From Amborella trichopoda (taxonomy: Eukaryota > Streptophyta > Magnoliopsida > Amborellales > Amborellaceae): DNA of 64,000 bases. This document shows positions 1-9,859 of this stretch, one piece after another. Made by a program: the position numbers and the translations under genes. Position 1 is the stretch's first letter, and the number at the start of each line of letters is the position of its first letter. The DNA lies in contig NW_006496564.1 of assembly GCF_000471905.2 (NCBI RefSeq), forward strand, positions 1,495,375 to 1,559,374, given 5' to 3'. The notes beneath the pieces are model-generated. The model was not told the origin of the DNA. It worked only from the letters and a program-made list of their open reading frames with translations, and did not search any database.

Positions 1-1
1 T

Positions 2-30
<29 letters not shown>
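1..30. repeat. (GA)n microsatellite
   Basis: Fourteen or so GA dinucleotides open the window. On the minus strand this is a (TC)n tract inside the predicted intron of LBD copy 1, at roughly the distance where a polypyrimidine stretch before a splice acceptor could sit. It continues off the left edge, so its true length is unknown. Confidence 0.9.
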
Positions 31-32
<2 letters not shown>

Positions 33-735
33 CCCGCCCCTTCAAAGATGGATTATGTTGATGACTCTTAGAAGCATCAAATATGGATTCATTTGTTCTA
101 GAGAAACAAGCACTAACATATTATGCAAAATCAAACAGAGAAAGATATGAATAATGTCGAAAACTCAAAATCCGAAGAACATGTCTCTGTTAGAGGAGAA
201 AGAGTGGAAAGAGGACACAGAGAAAAGGCCATTATTATGAGAGATGATAAACATAGATGACTATATGTCTCAAATAAAAGGACTTATGTCCCTAACAGAG
301 TGGTGGGACTGAGAGAAAGTCATATCAAATATATCACACATACATACAAAAAACAAAAGGCAAAGAATTAAAACATAAAACAGAGACATGTTTAGACAAA
401 TTAAACAGAGACATGTTTAGAGAAAAATTATCAGCAAAAAGATATATAGAAAGTTTAGATCACCATTATATCCAAAGAAGTGGAAATTATAGAAGGAAAA
501 TATAAAACCCAAAGAAAAAAAAAAACAAAATTCAAAGAGAAGCAAAGAGAGGTTTTGTTTACTCACATTTTTTGGTATTGTGCTAGGGTAGGAGGCCGAA
601 AATAGAGGGTAAGAGCACTTCCACTCTCTTTCTAGGGAGAGAATGAGAGAAAAAGCTACAACCTTCAAAACATTTGCAAGAGAAGCTACTAGAAACAATC
701 TTTTACAGAGATCCAAGTCCTAATGCTAATTTATA
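31..735 (-). other. LBD copy 1: exon 1, intron start and core promoter (partial gene)
   Basis: This is a paralogous copy of the 5' end of the LBD gene at 6587-7815, recognised by base-level similarity along its length. On the minus strand a TATA box (729-735) is followed by an untranslated first exon (about 700 down to 567) that ends in AT, then a consensus splice donor GTGAGT (566-561). In copy 2 the same AT completes an ATG when spliced. The intron runs off the left edge; with a copy-2-sized intron of 695 bp the coding exon would begin about 130 bp outside the window. Whether that exon exists and is intact cannot be seen here. The part at about 50-160 also matches the intron fragment at 10236-10390. 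Confidence 0.6.
729..735 (-). promoter_or_regulatory. TATA box of LBD copy 1
   Basis: Minus-strand TATAAAT, in the same context (CTATAAATT, then a conserved ACTTGGATC-like leader) as the TATA box of copy 2 at 7840-7846. Transcription would start about 30 bp further on, near 700. Confidence 0.6.
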
Positions 736-787
736 GAAGTATGAAGATTAATGGCTAGGATAAATAAGGAGAAGTACCACCTTTCCC

Positions 788-811
788 CTTTTTTTTTTTT
801 TTTTTTTTTTT
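788..811. repeat. Poly(T) tract
   Basis: A run of more than 20 T between the TATA box and the CACGCGTG palindrome of copy 1. The equivalent place in copies 2 and 4 is also T-rich but not a pure run. Confidence 0.85.
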
Positions 812-872
812 CATCCTTCTTCTCTACCCTACCCACAACACATGGCCCAAACACTGCAGCTCTATCAAGAAG

Positions 873-880
873 CACGCGTG
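873..880. promoter_or_regulatory. CACGCGTG palindrome upstream of LBD copy 1
   Basis: An 8-bp perfect palindrome with a CGCG core, about 138 bp upstream of the TATA box. It recurs in copy 2 (7964-7971) within a conserved stretch of about 60 bp, and in altered form in copy 4 (50664-50671, CACGCCTG). CGCG cores are known targets of CAMTA-type factors; assigning a binder here is inference. Confidence 0.45.
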
Positions 881-1149
881 AAACTTTTCATTAATGACAA
901 TATAAGTGTTGACCTTTTTCTTTTCTTTGTATTTCCTGTTATCTATTTATTTAAATATATTACTTTCCATTGATTGTTTTGTAAGTTTTGCTTTTAAATC
1001 TTTCCAGAGTTTTCCTTCTCCCTAATTTTTGTTTTGTTATTTCCATTTACCAGGATGGAAAATGAAATTCTACAGAAAAATGTTTTCCTTATTATTAGAC
1101 ATAAAATATTTTTGCCAAAAGAATTAAATACAAAAAAAAGAAATTGAAG

Positions 1150-1510
1150 GTATAGCCATTCTTAGGATTGAGCAATTACCTTCATTGTATTATCCTGCTA
1201 CCTATTGCAGGTATTAATGTTCTCAGTCTGCATGAATCACACATAGACCACAATAATTAGTATATGGTGGAAATGGCTATATTTGTTTATATACCAGAAA
1301 GATGCTCTTCAATGTGCATGCACCACCTAATTTTGACATCATAACTCCATTTTCAGTAATGGCTGCAACCAAATTTGGGTAAAGCTTATCTTTATTTGCC
1401 TGCTTTTCCAGTGCAGCAGCTTTTGCAGAATGGTTAAGCGCATACAAAGCATTTGAATTACAGAATAAGGTTCAAATTTCAACTATTAACCAAAAAGAAG
1501 ATAGATGTGA
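1150..1510 (-). promoter_or_regulatory. Conserved distal upstream block of LBD copy 1
   Basis: This block aligns with 8640-8990 (copy 2), 50940-51260 (copy 4) and, in part, 54850-55560 (copy 5), keeping order and spacing. No ORF explains the similarity. It lies 0.4-0.8 kb upstream of the TATA box. It may be regulatory or simply a duplicated flank that has not yet decayed. Confidence 0.4.
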
Positions 1511-1691
1511 AATAATAACAAAAGACAAAAATTGTCATAAATGTAGAAAATTGGATTATGTTGAATTCTGAATGTTCAATTTAAGAAAGAAAAAAACAAA
1601 AAAAAAGCAGTGATTTTGAATTCTAGAATTGAAAATTTAGCTCCATTGCCCATGCACTGCCTACTGGACTACAGTATCTGAACCATTAAGA

Positions 1692-2113
1692 GTTCAAATG
1701 CATTTGGGCCATTAACCGACAACTTTAAGTTATATCTGGATATCCCGTCCGACATTTTCGTGCTTTACTGACCTGTTTCAAATTTATCATAGTCATCAAT
1801 TCTGCCTCACTTAGCAGTCCAAGACAGATATGTTAGTTTTGGAAAGGTCTCAAGTTCATTCACAGATTTACTGCATCGATCGTCGCAACAATTCAGACTT
1901 CAAATGCATTTGGGCCATTAACCACCTAGTTACCATTAAATTTTCCGTCATCTTTAACTTATATCTGAATATCCAATCCGACATTTTCGTGCTTTTCTAA
2001 CCTGTTTCAAATTTATCATAGTCATCAATTGTACCTCACTTAGCAGTCCAAGACAGATATGTTACTTTTGAAAGGGTCTCAAGTAAAGTTCATTAACAGA
2101 TTTACTGCATCGG
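1692..2113. repeat. Two-unit tandem duplication, about 207 bp period
   Basis: Units 1692-1898 and 1899-2113 share phrases such as CAAATGCATTTGGGCCATTA and GACATTTTCGTGCTTT in the same order, with small indels between. Copies 4 and 5 have only one version of this part of the upstream region, so the duplication probably arose after copy 1 separated. Confidence 0.85.
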
Positions 2114-2229
2114 TACCCCAGCTACCATTTGGATATGTCATTATTTGTGATCCACAAAAAACCAATCTTTGTTCAACTAAAAACAAGTCAACTTTGTTTA
2201 CATCCAACTAGAAACTCTTACATACTTAA

Positions 2230-2820
2230 TAAGGCTACTAGATATTAGTTTAAAGTTGATTTTAAACAAACATCGAATATTTTATATAAATCCTAGTTCC
2301 AGGCATTTAAAGATATTGTTACATTTCATAGGAAGAGGGTTTGAGATAAACCATACTACAATCCACATTTAAGGAGGTGAATCTGAAGTAAATGAGAATT
2401 CAAGAAGATTTAATTTAAAATTTTTTTATTTTCCTTAATCAATTGCTTCTTATTGCAAATTTTCTGACTGGAAAGAGAATACACAGGTCAAGAGAAATTC
2501 AGCATTTTAATTTTTTTATTTTTATTTTTTAACAATTTGTGAGTGTGAGACATTAGGAATGTATATGCTCCAATATATTTGCGTAGATATTTTGTTGGTT
2601 CTACATGTGTTCAGAGCTATCAATACATAGTGATCTAATGAAATTTTTAACAGGATTCTATTTTGCTTGTGTTTTAGGTGAACTTTCATTAAGGCATTTG
2701 TTTCACAGGTTATCTAGATGTGTAGAGCAATGTTTTTAAATTCTGTTTGTTGGAAATATGTACAACACCTAGACAACCAGGATAATCTAAATATATCTGA
2801 AATATACATGGTGTATTAAT
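2230..2820. other. Intergenic, nothing recognised
   Basis: AT-rich DNA with T/A runs near 2410-2530. No ORF of note, no repeat shared with other parts of the window and no RNA gene seen. Confidence 0.6.
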
Positions 2821-2997
2821 TATTTAATCTTTGAATTGTTTAGTTTTTTAAAAAGACTCCCAAATTCTTTGCCCAAATTGGTCAGGGAGCTGAAGAGCAT
2901 CCTTTCCCAGCCTAAAGAAAGAGCTCTCCAAAGAAAATTTGATGACATTGGAATAAAATGGTTCGCCGATAGCAAGATTGTTGAAATAGTAAAATAA
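2821..2997 (+). CDS. Possible orphan terminal exon, unknown protein
   Basis: A frame open from at least 2821 to a TAA at 2995-2997 encodes a charged, amphipathic peptide ending WFADSKIVEIVK; the best part is residues coded from about 2866 onward (RELKSILSQPKERALQRK, then KFDDIGIKWF). The composition (K, E, D, W, few low-complexity residues) looks like real protein in an otherwise AT-rich non-coding region. A pyrimidine-rich stretch just before it could serve as an acceptor context. There is no start codon, and I do not recognise the family. It could be the last exon of a gene fragment or a short piece of a transposon; it may also be chance. Confidence 0.25.
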   Translation, partial: YLIFELFSFLKRLPNSLPKLVRELKSILSQPKERALQRKFDDIGIKWFADSKIVEIVK

Positions 2998-3059
2998 AAT
3001 AATATTAAAAATCTGTCTGATCTGAGTTTAGTATTATTTTGAATTTAATATCTTAAGCT

Positions 3060-3175
3060 GAGGTGTTGCTGTTTTTCGTATATTTCTTTGAGTTTTTCTC
3101 AATATTTTTGACTAATTACATCTTAAGATTTTTCGGATCTTTTCACACAAAAATTAGTCAAGTTATTAACACCTC
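3060..3175. repeat. Hairpin-forming inverted repeat (possible small MITE)
   Basis: GAGGTGTT at 3060-3067 pairs with AACACCTC at 3168-3175, and an inner TTGACTAATT (3108-3117) pairs with AATTAGTCAA (3152-3161). The total is 116 bp. Arms between the paired segments are imperfect and no clear target-site duplication flanks it, so a decayed MITE is only a possibility. Confidence 0.35.
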
Positions 3176-3179
3176 GAAA

Positions 3180-5485
3180 TAATGGTCAAAATCTTTGAGA
3201 GTTAGTAGCCACATTACATGCATGGTAGGACAATGCTCTGTTCATGGGTCATTCTTTCAGCTGCCAACCAAGTTGCTAAACTTAAGCCACAACAAAAGCT
3301 GGAGTTTGCACGTCCAATCCTAATATCTTCATGTGCCACATTTTGCGATTAGCAATTGGATCTTCCGAAATCATGGAAACTGTCTTAAGCCTGCTTAATG
3401 GCCGGTTTCAATGAGCAGCTAAACATAAATCACAGTAGCTCTTATCTACAAATTTTATCACTTTATAGCCTAATAAAACCGATAATTCACTCACTACCTA
3501 CCTGCTTTCTATCCTATTGCTCTTCATTACTAATCTATTAAACATTGTTCATCGTTTTCTAGCAACCTATCTGCAATTTGCTTTCTGATTTTTCTTTTGT
3601 CTTGCAAATCTAACGTGATGGAGGGCTACCGATCTGCGTCTACTATCTAAATTTAACCTTCTTTACCTGAATAATCAAGGTCATACAATCGACGGGCAAA
3701 ACAAAGCCTAATCTTTGGTTAAAATAGTATGATACATAAGTATTGCAACCGCAACTGAACAAATGAAAACCAGAATTAGACATTAGTTACTTTTCAAAAT
3801 TCACTGCCATAGTTTGCCGTACGCGTAAAAATCACGTTTTGGGAAATGGACATTTCAATATTAATTTAGTTTTGGCTAAAGTCCATAGACCACGTGCACG
3901 TGAACAGAACGATCCACTAAGTACTCTTTCTTTAGATTGTGGAATAACACCTAAAGCCAATTATGTTCTATTACAAGCCCTTGGATCCTCCATAACAATT
4001 CTTAGTAATCTGTTTCTGCAAGGTTTCGTAAAGTAGTGCTGAAGTAGAGGTGCTAGCCTTCGTTCCCTGCTTTGTCCATAGACTATGATTTTCTGCTAGC
4101 GATCAACAATGCCATTCACCCTCATCCAAACTTTCTACCACATTTTAACGTTCTTGTGTTTTTTTATTTTTCATTTTTTTTTATTTTTATTTTTTTTATG
4201 TACCTGACATTCCACTGACAATCCACTAAATTCTATAATTTTATTCTTCTTTGCCTCCTTTGTTCTACATCATCTATGAGAATGTTTGTAAGAAAAATTT
4301 GGGAGAATCAATTGCATCAATCTTCATTACATGGGGATTGATTGCTAATAGCTTGAAATGGAACTCCAGATAATTCCAAGTCAACCATGAAAGCAACTTT
4401 CTTCACGATCATTTTTTTGGAAAAGGGCTTTGAAAAAAGTGCGAAAACTTTGCCCAATTATAACAGTCATGCATGTCTCTATTGTTGTAATACCGCTATC
4501 TAGCAGGCTAATTTTGGTTTAAGATGGCTGGTTCTCAAAAACCTCTAGTTCAGGCACACTCCAACCAAATTTTACATCAGGAAAATGGAAACAAAAGATA
4601 TTTACATCTATAAATATTCAGTCAATGATGGCCAATAATGATCAACATTCGCTAGTTCAATCCCAAGAACATCGTTCATGATCATGTACAATCATGCAGG
4701 AATACACTTATTCCCAATAACTTCATGGTGAAATTGCTGCAATCTTAAACTAATTATTTGCTGCCATGGACAAATATCATTAGTTACATTCTTCATAACT
4801 TCAATGTGAATATTTCATGGTCACACCACAAGCCTTTTCTAACTAATTTTATGTAGTCTTGCTTCAATTTTATTGATCTTCTTTACTCATTTTGTTCTAT
4901 TTCCTGGCATTGCACCCCATATATCATTTTTGTCCATGAAGAAGAGAATTGTTTATGCCTTCATAATTACATATATAGAATCTTGTAGGGGTAAAAAGAT
5001 TATCAAACAAAATGAATAGATCTTAAGACTCTTACCGCAGCGACATTGCATGATAGATAGATATTGTGTCTTTATCATGGGTAAATTTCCATCTTTGTCA
5101 ACTTTCTCATCATGATGAGATATACTATTTCTTGGTTACCAAGCCATCATGGGTGGATCTTCTTCTAACATCGCTTCTTCAATTTATCTCAATATTGGTA
5201 TCTTAGTTATTCTTTAAATGAACGTTCGATTCGGTGTTCAAGATTTTGATTGGGTCATTCAATTCATATTTAAACATATATGACTATATCAGTATCAAAA
5301 CTGGTAATAGTTGACATTGAGACAATGTTCTTGGGTATGGAAGCAGGATCCACTTTACATAGTGTTAGTCTCAGGCAACCTTGTGCTATCTAACCTACGG
5401 TGTCACCACCTCAGTCCTACACGTACCTGAGGACAGAAAGAACACTCGGATCATCCATACTTTGATTTTATAAAATTAAGATGTA
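3180..5485. other. Intergenic, nothing recognised
   Basis: No convincing coding frame; a 65-codon frame at 3839-4036 has no family resemblance. T-rich runs at 4158-4200. No match to the LBD copies or to the elements elsewhere in the window was noticed. Confidence 0.5.
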
Positions 5486-5489
5486 TTAG

Positions 5490-6115
5490 AGAATAAGAAG
5501 CATATTCATTTTGATCCATTTGGAATACAACTTTAGTAATAATAGGAGTAGAAATGAAGAACTAGTTCAGAATGATAGCCAAGAAGTACCTTAAAAGAGA
5601 TTATTTTTGACATCTTGGGTCGATAATCCATGAAGATGGAGAGATTAAGGAAGATTTTATGCATATAATAAGAGATGGGTGAATAAAGAGGAAATGTGCT
5701 TCTAGAGTCTTATACGATAATTGCATATCAATGGGAAGTTTTATAGGACAACTGTAGACTAGCTATGCTTTATCGGATAAAACATTGAGCAGTCAATAAA
5801 TAATATATCCATTGAAGAGTATAGCTGAAATGAGGATATTGAGATAGATGAGTGGCAAGACAAAAAAGGAAATAATTTGGAATGAATACCTTCAAAGGAA
5901 TTTAGGGGTGGCTCCAATGGGCGATAAGATGAGAGAAAGTAGACTTAGTTGGTTTGGCCATGTACAACGTAGACTTAAAAGACGTTAATTAGGAAAGACA
6001 ATTTGATTTAAATGGAACGATCTAACTGAGGGTATAACATTTGATAGAGCAGAATAGTATAAAAAAATTTGTGTGTCCAAACCTTAATTAGGGTTCAGAT
6101 GATGATGATTTACTT
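5490..6115 (+). mobile_element. RTE-type LINE, 3' fragment
   Basis: Translated pieces on the plus strand follow the C-terminal end of plant RTE-clade LINE reverse transcriptases in order: a stretch like NFSNNRSRNEE, the ...SIIHEDGEIKED turn after an RYLG-like position, then MRILR.MSGKTKKE, NEYLQRNLGVAPMGDK and RESRLSWFGHVQRR (5830-5990). The tail ends in GATGATGATG near 6100, the simple-repeat end typical of RTE LINEs, rather than poly(A). Only the last part of the RT ORF remains. It is interrupted by several stops and frame changes (for example after LR at about 5850 and inside the region 5600-5830), so it is long dead. It sits 3' of the LBD gene, about 470 bp past its stop codon. Confidence 0.75.
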
Positions 6116-6586
6116 TAATCCATATGCAACTTTACAGCAAGGTCAACGTCATGGAAAATGTACTGAAAAAATTCAATTTCCTGTTAGTTAATGAGCTAAT
6201 TGTATAATGTTTTTATGGAACACTGAAGATGCCAATCTGTATTGACCATTTGAATATATTAGGTATTAATTGCAAAGAAAGTCACGCTCCCAATATCGAT
6301 CTAGCTGTTTGAAAAGAAATAGAAATATCAGACTCGGAAAACTAGATTGAGATGAAAAAAATACCAAATATAATGAGTTGGATGAGCTCAATGCTGTTAA
6401 ATTCTCTTACCATATTAGATTGGAAAACAAAATGCTGCTTATGTTGATATTATCTATTAGCATAAAACTAAGGATTTCAGTTTATCACAACATCATTTTG
6501 TAAAATTTGATTTCAGATTTCTAATCAAGGTCCAACTGACTAGGGGACAGCATGAGGGGGCTGTGCTAGCATTGAATGAGGCTGTG
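6116..6586 (-). other. 3' flank of the LBD gene
   Basis: Between the RTE LINE tail and the LBD stop codon. It should hold the LBD 3' untranslated region and polyadenylation signals on the minus strand; I saw no canonical AATAAA there. Confidence 0.4.
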
Positions 6587-7731
6587 TTAATTAAGAAGAT
6601 TGAGCGTAGATCCAGTTGCTTCCTGGTGTCCTGCCAGATAAGAGCCAACTTGGTGAAGCTGATGCAAACCTTGGGCTTGTTGTGCCCGACAGAGGGTGAT
6701 GTGATTGCGGAGGTTTTGCAGCTCAGTCTGTTTATCTTTGATCTGCCTTCTGAGCTGGAGCATCACGCCATAGGAACCGAATACAGGATGCTTTACTCTT
6801 TCGTTAGCCACAAATTTCAAGTTGCTGATAACCTTAGCCTTGTCCTCAACGCTTGCATAACTTCCGATAAGCCTTTTCACGTTGCCAACACCGAATACAT
6901 AGTGAACATTCTTGAAATTTTCCATCTCAAAGGCAGGGAAGAAGGGACGCATGGGGCAGAATGGTGCGCATTTTGTCTGCTGGTGGCGGCACGATGCACA
7001 TGCCTGGTGTGGAATCGAATACCCAATGGAGTTCCTATGGATCAACCAGTAAGTGCAAGAGAGAAAGAGAAATATGTTAGGCAAAATCAAGCAGAGAAAA
7101 TGAAGTGCAAATCTCAAACTCAACAGGTCATGTCCATGTAAGAGGAGAGAAGAAAGAGAATACACAGTGGTGCATCTTTCCATCACTCTTAACTGCGTTG
7201 AGATCGAAAGAGAAAGCCGCAGCAAGCCTACTATGCATGAAAAAAAAAAAAGCACATAGAAATTGCAAGATAAATCATGCAACCAAAAAAGGAATATAAA
7301 TAATAACAAGTCCTTCAAAAACCACTCTGAAGGGAATATGGGCCAAGGAACAGAGACAAATAAGGAACCAAAACTTTGTATTTCTGATAATCTGTTAACC
7401 CATTAAGCAATATTAGCATATATTATGGCAGGAAGAGAGAAGAAAAGAAAGAAAGATACAGAGAAAATACTGAGATTAAAAAAACTGAAATAAAATAAGA
7501 ATCAGGAGAAAACTTATTTGCAAAGGGAATATACATTTAGTAGAACACCAAGACATATCTATGTTCAAAGAGATGTTGATGAAGGAGAGAGACTCTAAAA
7601 CAAATCCTGTAGCATGAGAAGGGACAAAAAAAAAAAAAACAAACCAATCAAATGAAAAAAGAGGAGAATAAATAAACAAAAACTAAACTAAATTCTAAAC
7701 AGAAGAGGAGTGAGTTTTGTTTTTCTCACAT
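6587..7731 (-). CDS. LBD (LOB/AS2 domain) transcription factor
   Basis: Coding sequence is complement(6587-7034) plus two bases at 7730-7731; intron 7035-7729 (695 bp, donor GTGAG, acceptor CCATAG after a long pyrimidine tract). The spliced product is 149 residues starting MNSIGYSIPHQACASC. The LOB domain spans about residues 12-112: zinc-finger-like CX2CX6CX3C at C13, C16, C23, C27; a GAS-type block with VFGVGNV (47-53); the invariant proline region HPVFG (83-87); and a coiled segment with L93, L95, I99, L106, L109 that only loosely follows the class I leucine zipper, so class II is more likely. LBD proteins bind DNA in the nucleus and control organ boundaries, roots or pollen. The tail after the domain is short. 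The start choice rests on the splice junction making ATG, which gives a normal 11-residue lead before the first cysteine; no ATG in exon 1 does this. Nothing in the frame is broken. Confidence 0.85.
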
Positions 7732-7815
7732 TTTTGGGCAAAGCAACTTTTTGAGGAAGAGAACCTGTTGTACAGAGAGAGCAGAGAACTATGAAGAGGA
7801 GGAAGCACTACTGAA
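7730..7815 (-). other. LBD exon 1 (5' untranslated plus AT of the start codon)
   Basis: Bounded by the TATA box about 30 bp upstream and by the donor GTGAG at 7729-7725. The exon is pyrimidine-rich and has no upstream ATG. Copy 1 has the matching exon at 567-700 with the same terminal AT before a better donor (GTGAGT). The transcription start is estimated, not seen. Confidence 0.55.
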
Positions 7816-7839
7816 AAGGATCCTAAGTCCAAGTGCGAA

Positions 7840-7846
7840 ATTTATA
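7840..7846 (-). promoter_or_regulatory. TATA box of the LBD gene
   Basis: Minus-strand TATAAAT, conserved in sequence and position with copy 1 (729-735). Copy 4 has lost a clean TATA at the same point. Confidence 0.6.
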
Positions 7847-7963
7847 GAACTACTGCAAGTTAATGTCTAAAAATAAGATGAAATGCCGCATTTTTTTTAG
7901 TTTTTCATTTTATTTTATTTTACCATCCCTCACAAGCTGTGAGACTGCAGCTCTGTCCAAATG

Positions 7964-7971
7964 CACGCGTG
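7964..7971. promoter_or_regulatory. CACGCGTG palindrome in the LBD promoter
   Basis: Perfect palindrome about 118 bp upstream of the TATA box, flanked on both sides by sequence shared with copy 1 (GCTGCAG on one side, an ATGAAAAG-like block on the other, read on the minus strand). Its conservation across copies makes it the best candidate regulatory site in the locus. Confidence 0.45.
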
Positions 7972-8639
7972 ATGCCTTTTCATTGATGAGATACTTTCCA
8001 TCAATGGAGACTTCAACTTTGACTTTTTTTTTTTTTCTGATTTTGTCATATTTATTTAAAAATATTGTTTTTTTTATTTTATTTTATTAAGTGCTTATTT
8101 TATTTTTTAGCGTTTTCCTTCTTCCTAGATACAATTTCCGTTCTTAATTTTCCTTTTCCATGATGCAAATATTCAGTTTGCAAAAAAAATTTATAATAGG
8201 AACTTATGGAACCATAAGGATGCAGTTTGTACAAGCCCAGTCTCTATGAAAACAAAGTAAAGCTTCACCTCACAATTTCTTCAGGAACATACTTTCAGCA
8301 TCAAAAATCTCCATGTGGCTTTAAAATCTTGACACCAAAAAATGGTACAGATCTTGCAGATCTATGAGCAAAATGGACCATCAAGATAATATATTATAAT
8401 ATACACTACTCCTAGTGCTTAAAATCCTATTTTATTTTCACAATGTTCAAGGCTGAGATGATGGATTCAAAAGTTTTTTGAAGTCAGAATTCCTGTATTT
8501 TACTCGACATTTGTTTTTTTGGAAAAAAGAACTTTCTATAACTCTCTTTTAATAGTTGTAACAGCTAAAAAGCGTTTTAGGAACCCATGAATCTTTCCCT
8601 GTTTTACTCATTTAATTTAGAAAGAAAATCTGTGGGCAT

Positions 8640-9060
8640 GGGGAAAAGATATGGTCATTTGACAAGGTCTAACTATCATCCTTCATTATATTAATTATTA
8701 CTCTTATCAATTAGAGATATTCATGATATTCAATAATTATTATTGGGGGAAACCGCCATATTTGGTTATATAGAAGAAAAAGATGCTCTTCTATGTGCAT
8801 TGTACTACATAATTTTCGCACCTTTTACCTGTGTCTCCTCGCACTAATTACTGTCACCAAATCCGGGGTAGGAGTTATCCACTATTGCCGGCTTTGGTGC
8901 CTCGCAGCACAGTCATTAAGGGGATATGAACCATGGAAATACAGTGTGAGGTTCAAATTTCAAATAAGCACCAATAGAAGAAAGATTTCAAAATTGAGAT
9001 AAAAAAAAAGACAAAAAAGGTAAATAAAAAATGGATTAACCATGTTGGATTAACAAAAAA
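8640..9060 (-). promoter_or_regulatory. Conserved distal upstream block of the LBD gene
   Basis: Shared with copies 1, 4 and 5 in the same order, ending in an A-rich segment and ATGGATTAACCATGTT, which recurs near 51340 and 55620. It lies about 0.8-1.2 kb upstream of the TATA box. No coding potential. Confidence 0.4.
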
Positions 9061-9105
9061 TGTAAATAAAAAATCAGCACATCGCTCTCTCGAAAGTTTA
9101 TGACT

Positions 9106-9395
9106 TTATAGGATGGCCAAAAGTTCTGAATTATTAGCCATAAGAGAACAACAACGTCCCGAGTATACAACTATCACCATATCTTTAGAATTATGTACAA
9201 AAACTCTTATACTAGCTCTACCGGGGTTACCAAAGGAATTACTATCAAAGTTTACTTTAACACACCATTTCAATGGTGGCCACCATCTAACTTCTGATTT
9301 TACATTCAAGATCAATTGCACCACCCCATGCTTTGTCTTGCTTTGTAAACATCTCATATTTATGTATGGAGAAATTTGTTTCATCGAGTATTAAA
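9106..9395 (-). mobile_element. LINE RNase H-like domain fragment
   Basis: On the minus strand a continuous frame reads ...KWCVKVNFDSNSFGNPGRAS... and ends MANNSELLAIL. This is the start of the RNase H (RVT_3) domain found at the C-terminus of plant L1-type LINEs; compare KLNIDGCSKGNPGRSGFGG in the LINE at 60190-60240. The catalytic-region D and GNPG turn are present; the middle acidic residues (NNSELLAI) follow. Nothing of the RT is attached. It could also derive from a free-standing plant RNase H-like gene, but its setting between decayed repeats favours a LINE. Confidence 0.65.
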
Positions 9396-9419
9396 CACAC
9401 ATGCACACACACACACATA
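9393..9419. repeat. (CA)n microsatellite
   Basis: Imperfect CA repeat (ACACACATGCACACACACACACATAC) next to the LINE fragment. Confidence 0.8.
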
Positions 9420-9859
9420 CTCTAAACAATCAAAGTAAACAACACCTTCAAATAGTGTCGAGAAATGTGGTTTCAATACTGGAAATCTTTTTGATAGCCT
9501 TAAAATATATTTTCATCTTTAATTTTAAAATTTAAAGCTTAAAAAATAGTGTAGATCAAGCAGATCTGTGAAAACTTGAAAATGTTGAAAATTGACAGTC
9601 CAAAAATCCGTTACAAGATGTTCTATTTCCAAAACTTGAAATCCATGTTTTTCTCATGTTCATGTATCTTGATGTCGAGATAATCAATTTGAGGATATTT
9701 GGGTATCAAAACAACCACTTCTAGTGAAATTTTTGAGGTGGGCTCTAATTTAATTGTTTAGAGCCTGAGCTCTATATAAACTTTTTCCTATATATCTATA
9801 TACACAGAGGTGTTCGCAACCCTGATTGAGTGTTCACACACACATATATACCTTGAGTG
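9420..9859. other. Decayed repeat-like DNA, unassigned
   Basis: No gene seen. A short phrase near 9540-9575 (AAAAAATAGTGTAGATCAAGCAGATCTGTG) resembles 8338-8370, so part of this stretch may be another duplicate of the LBD upstream DNA. The right end could belong to the copia LTR remnant at 9860-9926. Confidence 0.35.

Noticed and set aside
417-716. 99-codon minus-strand frame as a gene
   Set aside because: It spans exon 1, the donor and intron of LBD copy 1; hydrophobic content comes from T-rich DNA.
6563-7141. 192-codon plus-strand frame
   Set aside because: Shadow of the LBD exon on the other strand; the minus strand has the cysteine motif and family landmarks.
7045-7318. Extension of the LBD frame upstream of 7034 as an N-terminal, membrane-like region
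   Set aside because: The extra 90 or so residues are F/L/S-rich translation of a pyrimidine tract; a splice acceptor at 7035-7036 and the shared exon structure of copy 1 explain it as intron.
7476-7679. 67-codon minus-strand frame with membrane-like residues
   Set aside because: Lies inside the LBD intron and is T-rich low-complexity translation.
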